From the NCBI RefSeq assembly GCF_037975245.1, contig NC_092565.1:3969499-4033498 (forward strand): a stretch of 64,000 bases of DNA, read 5' to 3'. The DNA is from Apostichopus japonicus. Its lineage: Eukaryota; Echinodermata; Holothuroidea; Aspidochirotida; Stichopodidae. Both the position numbers and the translations under genes were made by a program. How positions within the stretch are numbered: position 1 is the first letter of the stretch; each line of letters opens with the position of its first letter. A model generated the notes under the pieces. It was not told the DNA's origin. It saw only the letters and a list, made by a program, of their open reading frames with translations, and ran no database searches. Below are positions 45,915 through 57,602 of the stretch, piece after piece.

Positions 45915-46350
45915 GATAATGATTGGTCAATTCAAAAGCTAGACAAGCCTGTGCTTCTTATTTCAAAAGAGAACTTTGACAGAAACTAGATTGATGCTGG
46001 ATTGTAGCTGGTCTGGTGTTTATGGGTTGGAGCTCAGAGTATATATCTATATATATCTTTCCATATATATCTTTCTATCTTTCTATAGAAATGACAAAGG
46101 TGGTAGTTACATCCTGCTAACAGTTTGCTTCCCTCTTCAGTATTGTAAGCTTTTGTAAATCGCTCAGTATATTGTCCACAGATTTTCATCAAAAGAAATG
46201 ACTTTGGATGGCATTGAAAACTGATCAGTGTAAATTCAATAGTATAGACATGATATGCATGATTGGTTTCAGTGATAGTTTATGACAATGCTATCAATTA
46301 CTTCCTCCTTCATGTAAAAAGTCAAATCTTTTGGCTGTGCATATTTGTCT

Positions 46351-47757
46351 TAGAAGTTGATTAGGATAGAATGACGTCATGCGACATATACTGAAACCAC
46401 TCATCAAGTGGTGGCGCTTTCTATGTACGAAAAGAAAGAACCGGCGCGAAATACAAACACTACTTGTTTGACTAAACTAAAGTGATAAAGTTGACATAAA
46501 TTACTCGAAATGGGGATATCGCTTGATGCATTTGGGTGCAAAATCGTCGAAAATGTCGCAGTGGACTGTAGTTACACTTTGTAATTCTTAGGAAGCGATA
46601 GTAGAAGCAATTACATAGGAATCTTAAATAATTTACTAGTGTCGTCTGCTTATCTGTTGTATTGTTATTCACGGGACACGGGATATAGTAAGCCTAGACC
46701 CCTTTACCAGCTACGGTTGTCCTTAATTAGGATGCGATATGACAAAATCCTAATAACAAAAATTATCACAACCTCATTTTACTTAAAACTGTATCCCTAA
46801 CAATAGATCCACATGCCAGAATAACATGGGATGACTGTTATATCCTGGGCTTAGTGAATTCATTTCTAACAAGACTTGCTTATTGATTACTATTTTACTC
46901 CAGATCCCATTCAGCTCTTTCAATCTTTGATTCACAAAATAGCTAGTTTGCCCACATAAATCCGCATGTGTCAGTAGCATAATTTAATTGTTCCAATGCA
47001 ATTCAGAATTCCTCGACTTGGGTCTGGAGAAAAGAAAAACAGAAAATCTCAAAATTATCAAGTAGAACAACTTGATTAATCTCATCATGACACAAACTGT
47101 GGGTCACTCCTTCCAAGAAATAATTTGTTTCCAGAGTTACTTCACTTGCTGAACACCATCTGCAAAGATATCACCTGGTAATTAAGATTGTGGAGAAATT
47201 TTCAACCTATCATTGTTCCATTATGGAAAGCTCTTTACCATTAGGGGATCATTTTCCAACACATAAGCCACTGTCCAAGTTTTAAGTTGCAATGAGCTTG
47301 ATGTTGGTCTACCTGAATACTTACTGTACTAGGCCTACCGTATCTAGCTAGTACTGTAGTCTCAGTTGTGGGATTTAGGAACTAGGCCTATATTAAACAA
47401 TGTCAATGGTATTGCTGCGTTACGACTAACGTTACTGCATTGTAACTTTGATTTGTCGCTCCACTTGCTCGGGTCATTACAGGGGAAAGAATGGTTTTCA
47501 AAGTTGGTTCTTAAAGTCAGAAGTAAAGTACTCACCACTCTGGTCGTCATAGCATGTCTCTCTTGTGAAAAGTACAAATACTCTTTCGAAAAAACGGTTA
47601 AAATGAAATTCAGTTTCAGAGTAGAATACACACTGAATGTATGGAGACGTACAGATGATCTGGGTTTTTGCCGTACACAGAAAGCGCCTTCATTAATTTT
47701 CAAGGCTTCACTGCTAAAACACACTGTGTCAGTGTTCTATCCATATCAATTTCTATG
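46351..47757. mobile_element. 1.4-kb TIR element, unit 8 copy
   Basis: Third copy of the element at 14331, flanked by ATATTTGTCT (46341-46350) and GTATTTGTCT (47758-47767). It is slightly longer than the others because of an extra segment of about 55 bp near 46905-46960. CRE palindrome TGACGTCA at 46372-46379. Confidence 0.73.
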
Positions 47758-50454
47758 GTATTTGTCTTTCTCTTGCTCCATATTGCTTTGACTTTCTTCA
47801 TTTTCTTTGGGGGAGGTTTTGTTCATCATTTCTTTTTCTTATTCCAATGCTGTGGTATTATTATCAGACAGGCTTATTATTTCAATGAAGGTTTCTTGAC
47901 GATATAGCAGACTACATTGTTGCTAGGCAACAATTGTTTATTCAAAAGGTCACTGAAAACAAACAAAATAACATTTCCCAGACTTTTAAAATTAGATAAT
48001 TATTATCCAGAAGGTTTGGCTCCTATTTAAGCAATGCATTAAAACAAAACAAATATGCAAGTTAGTAGAGAAAGTCTTTGGTGGCTAGGTATCATGTGGT
48101 ATGGGATTTTACAGTTTTTGGTACAAATGTTGATTGTTTTAGAATTTTGAGAAATATGAGGTTTAAAGAGGATCCCGGATCCTTTCCCATCCCCTCCACT
48201 TACCCCACTCCCCCCCATTTCACCCCTTCTGTCCTGTCACTTCCCTAATTGATCTGTTTTCTCTTCTTAATGCTTTTAGTTCCCTTTTTGGTTTCGATGA
48301 TAATCGTACCCAATAGCATTCATGCAGAGGGAGAGTGCGTGTACGTGTGTGTGACGCCTCACTTGTAAACACGATATCTCAAGAAGGGAAGCTTGGACCA
48401 ATCTAATACATGGTGTATATGAGTACCACATTGAGTAGAAAACCTTATTATTTTGTGGAGAGATCAAAGGTCATTTGGGGTCACCAGGGGCCAAATAGTG
48501 AAAACCTTGTACACACAATAGCCCAAGGAGGTATAAAACTTGGACCAATCTCATATTTTGTAAGTAGGAGGACCACATTTAGGAGCAACAGCCTATAGTT
48601 TTTTTAGGGAGATCAAAGGTCATTTGGGGTCATCGGGGGTCAAATTGAGTAAACCTTGTAAACACGATATCTCAAAAGAAAAGAGTGGATCAATCTTGCA
48701 TTTTGTGTGAAGGAGTACCACATGAGTTTCAAGATCCCTACAGTTGTTGGTGGAGGTCCAAGTCCATTTGGGGTCACTAGAGGTCAAATTGTGAAAACTT
48801 TGTAAACATGATAACTCAAGAAGGGAAGGTTGGATGAATCTCATATTTAGTATGTAGTTGGTACACGTTCAGTACAAGATTTTATTGAGGTCAAAGGTCA
48901 CTTGAAGTCACCTGATGCCAAATTGTGGAAACCTTGTTTTATAAGCTACAGTATCATCCACAGACCAGCCTATCAGATAACATGTGCGTTACGCCTCATA
49001 CGATTAGGAGGCTATTAGCAATTGGAAATGAGCTTATGGGCATCTCTAGAATCTGACACTGAAAACACCCCATTGGCTTAATCGTGCCGCTCGGAAACCT
49101 TATTTTGCGTGCAGAAAGGTGTACTTTGTAGTACATCGGTTCTATTGCATGTTTTCAGTCATATTGATTTCAGGTCCGATGTACAGTAGTTCCGTTGTTA
49201 CCAGGCAGCGTTTATGAAACTTAACAGTTCATCTAGTTAGATTTTTTACTAAGACCAATCTCAATGCGAAATACAGTAATTGTGTAAAACGGTCTTACTT
49301 TGGCAGTGAGTTCACAAGCTTTTGTCTGGATCGGCTTGTTGATCTCAATTTGTGTAGTCTCTTCCAACAGTTTCAGCTTAGCAAGGCCTTAAAAGTAACG
49401 TTCAACTTTCGTCACGTTTATGATTATGGGACAACTTGAACAAACCTGGCTAGGTCTGTGAGCAATTTTATGTTGTCTAGGCCAGCAACGGTTGGGTAGA
49501 ATAGGGTTCGATAACACAACAACCTGAAAAAGAATACCAGTCAGAATACCAATACACTTAAGATGGCAAAACATCTCCTTAATTATTTCTTAAGGCATTT
49601 TCCTACTGGCTATCAGTCATAATTTGAAAAGTATAGAAAAGTTTAAGGAGTTTTGAGACAAGTTTGCTGTTGTGGCTGCTAGGATTTTTGGAAGATAGAT
49701 GCTGTTACAACCTCAGATTTTCATTGTTTCAAGTTTAAATTTTATACTGCAAAGAAACATGACTTTCCAATGTGCAATTACGTAGCACCATGTAGTCTGC
49801 CTAACTGCCTAACCTTTGTTCATAGAAAGTATTGTTGCAGATTTTTACTTTAGAGACTTGAAGAACAATCATAGGCCTACTGGCGAGTGAAATTTGGCGA
49901 GTAGATTTTTAGCCATGGTTGCCTAAAAGCGAGTACTTTTAAAAATATTTGTCAAGGCCTGAAAAACATTCAAAACATGATTTCTCATGGTAGAAATCAT
50001 GGATACTTTTCATACGTGGTATATGGATTTGCCATATTGGGTACAAGAATCCTATTGCATGTGAGGTCAAATCTCATATAGGTCACCAGGAGGTCAAACT
50101 CTGAAAAAACTTTTACATGATATCTAATGATGGAAATTGTGGAATACCTCTAATACTTGGTGTGTGGATTCATAATATTGAGATTTGAGAACAATACCCC
50201 TATTGTTTTTGGTGGAGGTGTGTATAGCCATGTACAGTAGACTGACCTGTGTTTATCATGCCATAGTGGTATTGTAATAGCTACAGTAGTTCTGGTTATA
50301 CTAACAAGCAGAAGTCTAGTGCATTGAAGTCATGGAAACCTCAATGCATTTTGCATTCTGGTTAACTTCATACATCTCTATCCTTAGCCATAAAGTGTAC
50401 ACATGATATCATGTATGTATGGCAATACATCAACACAGCACAACTATGTTTAAA
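47758..50454. other. Unit 8 spacer, long form
   Basis: Same organisation as 21829-24514: an array-wide block, then about 2.07 kb specific to long units. No gene seen. Confidence 0.6.
48360..48932. repeat. 145-bp tandem repeat with DR1 site, unit 8
   Basis: Four units, equivalent to 22431-23010. A perfect AGGTCAAAGGTCA lies at 48888-48900. Confidence 0.8.
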
Positions 50455-51000
50455 ATGATGACTCCATTAATGTTTAGTTAATACTACAGAGGGTCCAGTG
50501 ACACCCCTAGGCTATGTAATGAATGAGGATTACATTAATGTTTAATAAACACTACAGAGGGTCCAGTGACACCCCTAGGCTATGTAATGAATGATGATGA
50601 CATTAATGTTTAGTTAACACTACAGAGGGTCCAGTGATACCCCTAGGCTATGTAAAGAATGATGATTACATTAATGTCTAGTTACCACTACAGAGGGTCC
50701 AGTGATACCCCTAGGCTATGTAATGAATGATGACTCCATTAATGTTTAGTTAACTCTACAGAGCGTCCAGTAATACCTTAGGCTATGTAATGAATGATGA
50801 TGACATTAATGTTTAGTTAATACTACAGAGGGTCCAGTGATACCCCTAGGCTATGTAATGAATGATGGATGCCTCCATTAATGTTTACTGAACACTACAG
50901 AGGGTCCAGTGATAGCCCTAGGCTATGTAATGAATGAGAAGTCCAATAATGTTTAGTGAATACTACAGAGGGTCCAGTGATACCCCTAGGCTATATAATG
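50455..51000. repeat. 68-bp satellite block 3' of Ig copy 9
   Basis: About eight units, nearly the same order of variants as the block at 18151-18694. Confidence 0.92.
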
Positions 51001-52362
51001 AATAGTTTTTGAGTAAGCGTGTTCAGAATCTTTCTCCTCATGGGATATACCGGCCATGCTTCCTCTAACAGAGGAGGTGTATCCCACCTTATCGTAATCC
51101 TCATCCTCAATGGATCTGGCCGCCACGCTTCCTCCAAAAGAGGAGGTGTATCCCTCATTATCTTCATCCTCTACTCCACCAACCCTGCGATCCCGGCTGC
51201 TGCCTCTGCTGGCGCTCTTTTTTGTTTCATCCTGTTGTCGACATTTATTCCACATCACCATGGAAATCACTAACACAACCAATACCAACACCAACATGCT
51301 ACAGCATACTGCCAGAATAATGATGATTGTCAAGTATGTATTATCTGGTATTACCGTTGTTGGACCAGTATTGAAGCTTCTCTGGGTCTCTTCTACCTTT
51401 GTATAGACTTTGACCGTTGTTGTCTGTTCTTCATCTCTTGGATCACAGATAGTCCATGTTCTCATGGACAAACCTTCACTGTTATTGACCATGCACACAG
51501 CCATCGTTAAGATGACGCAAGACTGACTGGTATTCCACATGATACTGTTTTCCTGAATGGTCACAGTGTAGTTTGAGTCGCCTTGAACCGACCAACGTAA
51601 CTCCGGCGGTGGGTTACCTGTGGACTGACATGTCAGGTTACCTTGGTCAGGTGGTCCTTCTACGGGTTATACGATTGGATCGTCAGGAGGGTAGAGGACG
51701 TTGAATGTTAAATTGCATGTGGCCCGATAGTCTTGGAAGGCTTCACTTGTTGAAGTACATGTGAAGGTTACATCGAGGTCGTTTCTAGTGATATTAAACG
51801 GGTAGCTTATCTCTGTGCGGCCCTCGTCTTTGATCTGAAACATTACATCTCCGCCATGATTAATACTTTCCCCATCTGACCGAGTCCATTCTAATATGAC
51901 TATAGGGTTACCCTTGATAGTATCACATAAAATAGTTGTGAGCTCACCTTCAACGATAGTTCCACCACCTTGGCATGTTGGTTCATTACCTCCCGGTAGG
52001 TACTGCACATTTAGACTTGCACTAGATGACCGCACAAGGATGCTTCCTGACCCATTCACAACAGCGCAGTAATACGCTCGGCTGTCGATGATCTGGGCGC
52101 TGTTCAGCCTTAAAGAGAATCTGTTTTCAGAGTTCATAATTTGAACATTATTTCCTGATGATATCTTGATGTCCTGGCCAAAGAACCAGTTAATGGTCTG
52201 TCCAGTAGCTAGATCATCAGTCTCGCAAGAGAAACTGGCCTCTGCACCACTCATAACCGTTAACGCCATGGGATGTTCTACAAACATTTGTGCCTGTGAA
52301 GTTGCAGTCAAACACCAGAGACATATCCTTACTACGAGAAGAAACCTTCTAAGTAATGCCAT
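50986..52362 (-). pseudogene. Ig-array copy 9: Ig receptor gene with a single premature stop
   Basis: The ATG is at 52360-52362. The frame is intact throughout except for one TAA at 51667-51669, where other copies have GAA (PIVEPVEG). Translation would give 231 residues: signal peptide and the first two Ig domains, with no third Ig, membrane helix or tail. All domain cysteines, the membrane helix and the satellite-ended tail are preserved downstream. V-domain loops are SSGNNVQ and NGSGSILVRSSS. The break could be very recent, a segregating allele, an assembly error, or a source of a soluble truncated product. I call it a pseudogene with that reserve. Confidence 0.75.
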
Positions 52363-52767
52363 GATAACGATTGGTCAATTCAAAAGCTAGACAAGCCTGT
52401 GTTTCTTATTTCGAGAGAGAATTTCGACAGTAACTAGATTGACGCTGGATTGTAGCTGGTCTGGTGTTTATAGGTTGGAGCTCAGAGTATATCTATATAT
52501 ATCTTTCTGAATAGATATGACAAAGGTGTGAGATACTTCCTGCTAACAGTTTGCTTCCATCTTCAGTATTGTAAGCATTTGTAAATCGCTCAGTGTTTGG
52601 TCCACAGATTTTCAGCAAAAGAAATGACTTTGGATGGCATTGAAAACTGATCAGTGTAAATTCAATAGTATAGACATGATATGCATGATTGGTTTCAGTG
52701 ATAGATTATGACTAATGCTATCACTAATAACTGCTGCTCTCTTTTTTTTCCTCGCATCGTCGGACAG
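52363..52767. other. Truncated promoter region of copy 9, abutting the TTF2 splice acceptor
   Basis: The 5' flank of copy 9 follows the other copies until about 52705 (GATAGATTATGACTA), before the TIR-element site. It then switches to the TTF2 acceptor tract, so the array edge is about 60 bp from the TTF2 exon. Confidence 0.7.
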
Positions 52768-55258
52768 GTCAAGGTGGTTTTGGACGCTATTCGGGAGATG
52801 CAGAGGGAGGACTCCACCGAGGGAGGACGTTCAAAGTGTGTAGTAGTATCACAGTGGACTCAGATGCTGGAGGTTATGGACATTCACTTGCAAGAAGCAA
52901 ATATAGAAACCCTCAAAATAAGTGGAACAGTCTCTCAGAAGAAGAGGAGTGAAGCTGTCGAGGATTTCAACAACAATCGACGGGGGCCTCAAGTCATGTT
53001 GCTGTCCCTTAAAGCCGGTGGAGTCGGTCTGAATCTGATTGGTGGAAACCATCTCTTCATGATGGATATGCATTGGTGAGGTCATAGGTCAAGCATTTGA
53101 GGTTTTAATATGGTTATCAAAGAGCAACAAAAATTCCATTTTGTTTCCCCCTGCTCCTTGGTGGACAATTGGGGGCATGTGGTGGACAAAATGGGGACAG
53201 GTGGTCGACAAATTGAGACAGGTGGTGGACAAGCAGAACGAGATGGCTAGAAGATGCATGTCAATGAAACATGGTTCCTTATCCATGGAACATTTTAGAC
53301 CAGGGCAATTGTTTAATGGTTGTCCAAAAGAACCAAATTTCTGTAAGGAAAGCCAAAATCAACTTCAGATTCCATTGTATGACCAAATACCACCAAATTG
53401 GTAAAAATTGTTAAATCGGTATCACACTTCGATCATTCTGGAGAAATAACATAAGAAGTTAGTGGTACCCTGGCAGGCCTATGATCCACCTAAAGGGGAG
53501 TTCTACCGGCCCAAAACTGGTGTTCAGTTTACTCAACCTTGCTGTTTTGACTACCAGAACGTAAGACCTGGTTGTCCAAGGAACAAGCAGAAAAAGTCCT
53601 TCAAAATTTGCCCTTTTTAGTAAAAAATACCAAACTTTGTGCTTCAAGTCGATGAATACTGCATCAGTAGTGGCTCACAATATTGGTTTAACATATGAAC
53701 ACATATCCTTCCATGTAGGAACCCTGCTTTGGAGGATCAAGCCTGTGATCGAATCTACCGAGTCGGTCAAACCAAGAATGTCAAGATTCATAAATTTGTT
53801 TGTAAAGAAACCATAGAGGAGAGGATATTGATGTTACAAAAGCGGAAAACACAATTGGCCAAGGATGTCTTGTCTGGGTAAGTACCATTCTGTTATCTTA
53901 TTTGGTGGTTAAAGCTTTGTGTAGTTTATCTGAGTTAACATGGTGCAGTCATGCCTCGGTAAAGATGGTGATGTCTGTGTGAGCATGGTGCAGTTATGTC
54001 TGAGTTAATATGGGGCAGTCTTATCTCAGTCAATGTGAAGCAGTCATGTCTGGGAAGGCATGGTGATGTCTATGTTAGTTTGATGCAGTCATGTCTGGGT
54101 ATATATGGTGCAGCCATGTCTCGGTAAATGTGGTGCAGTCATGTCATGGTGATATCTGGGTAAGCATGTTGCAGTCATGTCTGGGTGAGCAAAGTGCGGT
54201 CATGTCTGAAAAAGTGTGGTGCAGCTATATCTGTGTAGGCATGGCAATACCTGGGTTAGCATGGTGCAGTCATGTCTGGGTAAAGTTGGTGGAGTCATGT
54301 CTGGGTCTACAGGCATGATGATGTGTAAGCTTGGTGCAGTCATGTCTGTGTAGGCATAGTGATGTCTGGGTAAGTTTGATGCAGTCCTGTCTGGGTAAAT
54401 GTGGTGCAGCCATGTCTCGGTAAATGTGGTGCAGTCATGTCATGGTGATATCTGGGTAAGCATGTTGCAGTCATGTCTGGGTGAGCAAAGTGCGGTCACA
54501 TCTGAAAAAGTGTGGTGCAGTTATATCTGTGTAGGCATGGTGCAGTCATGTCTGGGTAAAGTTGGTGCAGTCATGTCTGGGTCTACAGGCATTGTGATGT
54601 GTAAGCTTGGTGCAGTCATGTCTGTGTAGGCATAGTGATGTCTGGGTAAGTTTGATGCAGTCATGTCTGGGCAAATGTGGTGCAGTCATGTCTGGGTAGG
54701 CATGGTGATGTCTGGGTAAGTTTGATGCAGTCATGTCTGGGTAAATATGGTATAGTCTGAAAACATCTGAAGTAATTATATGGTAAATTGATAATTCCAA
54801 AAGTGAAGGTTGGACAAACTTCACACTTGACTTGTAGTAGGTTCATGTTTATATAAGAATCTTGCTGATCAATCACTTGGAATCAATAATGATTCAGTTA
54901 GTGTAAAAATCATGTGTTCATGTTTAAACTTTTTATGTTCTCATATAAAGTATGCCTGTCGCCTTTTCTAGTGTATTCCATCAATAATTCCAGGGAGGTG
55001 ACGATATATATGTGTCCTGTTGAGCCGCTTTCCAAATCTTTCAGATATTATTCATCAAAACTTTATCGTTTCGACCAGCAGTTGTCTCACAATTTTAGAA
55101 GATGCAGTGTTAATTTTGGGTAATTGTCTGCCCTTCCCTTTCCCATTTGACTTTGCAAATATCTCCTTTGTATGTCTTTTCTTTGTCACAGTTCTAAGGA
55201 GAGGAGAGGAAATAAACTGACCATAGATGACCTGAAGCTGCTCTTTAAGCTACGCTAA
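52768..55258 (+). CDS. TTF2: TTF2, exons of the C-terminal helicase lobe and stop codon
   Basis: Three last coding exons: 52768-53075, 53719-53877 and 55192-55258, with the TAA stop at 55256-55258. They encode the helicase C lobe of TTF2. Visible are [13 protein letters not shown], motif V ([18 protein letters not shown]) and motif VI ([12 protein letters not shown]). The family's characteristic C-terminus ([14 protein letters not shown]) follows. The junction from the exon ending at 9215 (NTSSK) to this block ([12 protein letters not shown]) is colinear with vertebrate TTF2 around STKISSLLAELEAIQ, so no coding exon seems to be missing despite the 43.6-kb gap. Together the window encodes about 604 residues. 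A candidate polyadenylation hexamer AATAAA lies at 56635-56640. Confidence 0.93.
53935..54755. repeat. Minisatellite of about 25 bp in a TTF2 intron
   Basis: Degenerate tandem motif GCAGTCATGTCTGGGTAAAT. A higher-order repeat of roughly 300 bp is visible (segments from about 54097 and 54393 match). It lies in the intron 53878-55191. Confidence 0.88.
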
Positions 55259-57602
55259 TAGAGGACTGAGGATGATGTGATCACGGACCTGTACCCATGG
55301 CAGGAACAAAACAAGATCTCGCAGCAAGACTCACAACAACAGTTTGTAAATAAGCCATGTGGAACTATCATAGTTTTAGCAAGTTCCCTCCAATCTGATA
55401 ACCACAGACACCATGGATAGTCCTTTACAAGTTACCCAATACTTGGTTCTTCAATACTTTCAATGTCTTATTACTAATAACAGTAGTCAAACTCGAAACA
55501 GATTAAACAATGTGCCCCTCATCTCATCTCACATCCAAACCCAGAAACTGCACCTTTAGTAGATTGTTCTTTGCCTAATATGATAGTAAGAAATAAGTTT
55601 GGTCAAAACATGTCCTCATGTCTCCTCCCACACCCACCTCCACCCCATGGTGGCTGTACTGACACCCTCCTCCCCCCATTCCAGCAAACATCCCCTACTA
55701 TGGATATTTTTACTAGTGCTGATTTCCTTTGATATTGTGAAGAGGGCCTATGTCTGTGACTTATAACTACTAATAGTTAATTGACATGGAATGTTTCCTC
55801 TATTTTTATTACTTCCGACTGATTTTTTTAGCTGTATCATGGCAGACCAAATTATAGATATAGACACTACATTAACATTGCAAGACATATTTGCTTTTGT
55901 TAATGGATAAAAAATAGTACGATAGTATATAAATATAGATACATGGACCAGAAGTCTACCAAATCTAAACATTATTACAAATCATGAAGTTTGTTTCCTT
56001 CAGACACCATAGCCACAGTTTGGGTTAGCTAAGATATCCTTTTCCATTTTCTTTCCTGGGAGGAGGAGTGTGTGGTGCTAAATAGTTACTCATTATTTCA
56101 TATTAGTATTTGATAAGTTTTTTTTTCTCTTTTTTTCGTCTTTTCTTAGGAAGCTTTGGTCTTGAATTAATTTGAATATGTTGTAGGGTCATTAGTAGTA
56201 ATGTTCAAGACAATAGAGATTGAAAAATTAAATGTGTGCATAAACTTTAAAAAAAGACGGAAGTTCCTTCCATTATCCACTGACCTTTAAAGAAGCTACC
56301 ATATTAAAAAATGAGTTTCCCTCGAGGAAGATACCAATTTTTTCATGTTCCTTTCGTGCGCTGCATTAAAAGACTTCAGCAAAGTCTGAAAGAAATACCA
56401 CAGCAATCTGATAGTTGTTTCATATTTATTAATTCTATATTGCTCAATATCTATTATAAAAGAATGCTTACAACTTGGAAAGTGTACTATCACATTATAA
56501 TGTGATAATTCAAATTTCAAAATATTCCCTAAAGAATTATGGTACTTGTAAGGACCCTTAGCTCCAACAAGGCTTAGCTCCTTAAAGGGGGATTGTCATG
56601 TAGTACTCTTTCTAGATTCTTCACTGAAACACAGAATAAATTTTCATGATCGAAATCAAAGGCTGGAATGTTTTAAGTACATCTCAAAATTCAATACAAT
56701 TGGACATCTGTAATACCTCACTACTTTTTCAAGTTATTACCTCTCTTATCAAATCCATTTCTTTCTAAATGGGATATTAAACAATGAGTTTCATGCTAGG
56801 AGGCATGCACAATTCCTGATGATTTTCAAGCAAACAAGATTCATGGGTGGCAGTATTCACTATGTGATCACACACAACGAAGTAACGCCTGGAGTTGATT
56901 AGCCAACAACTTGGTTTGATACTGGGAATTATCAAACCCATCATTTGGTTACTTGAGGAGTCATCATTTTTGGTATTCATTTTCATGAAAGATCTTTCAT
57001 AACCTAAGTCCTACTTACACATAACCTTTCTTCACTGAAAAACATATTGCAAATATGACTACAAAGGGGCTGTGAAGGAAATATCACCTGTCCTTTATTG
57101 CCTGGAAACTTGGCAAAGAAAGGAGGAATCTCATATACAAATGGTGTATTTCTAGTTATGACTCAATGGCTGAATAGGTCACAGTTGGGAGAGCAACGTA
57201 CAGGACATGTCATTCTCAGGTTTGTATTCTGTTCTTGCCAAAGAAAAACTCTGTTGTTGAGCTTTGAAGTTGTTCATGACTTCCCACGCACGTTTTTACA
57301 TTCTAGATGCATTCATATATATTTACTGGAAAATTCCATTTCAAATATCTGTATAAGTAAATGCGAGATACAGCATGAATAAAAAAATAACCTTCATTAC
57401 ATTTTTTTTAAACGTTTTGTATCAGACTGTTTATAAAATGCTGAATGTTAGAAAAATCAAAACAGCATATTTTACTTGTAATGTTTAAGGCAGTGGAAAA
57501 TTGATGTATCAAAAAATAACACATGTAGTGCAAACAAATATTGTTAATTACTTAGACCCTTAAATATTATCCCTGTGTGTAACTCCTTTCTCGGGAGAAT
57601 CT
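55259..57602. other. TTF2-GALC convergent intergenic region
   Basis: It follows the TTF2 stop and precedes the GALC stop on the other strand. It should hold both 3' UTRs. A possible TTF2 AATAAA is at 56635-56640. No further gene seen. Confidence 0.6.

Larger units (their letters stand above)
9216..52767 (+). other. Giant TTF2 intron hosting the antisense Ig-receptor array
   Basis: This phase-0 intron runs from donor gtaatt (9216) to acceptor cggacag (ending 52767). It is about 43.6 kb, against roughly 0.5-2 kb for the other TTF2 introns. Most of its length is the nine-copy Ig-gene array on the opposite strand plus satellites and mobile elements. The last array unit ends only tens of bases before the acceptor. 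The whole array must be transcribed as antisense within the TTF2 pre-mRNA and spliced out. Confidence 0.88.
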
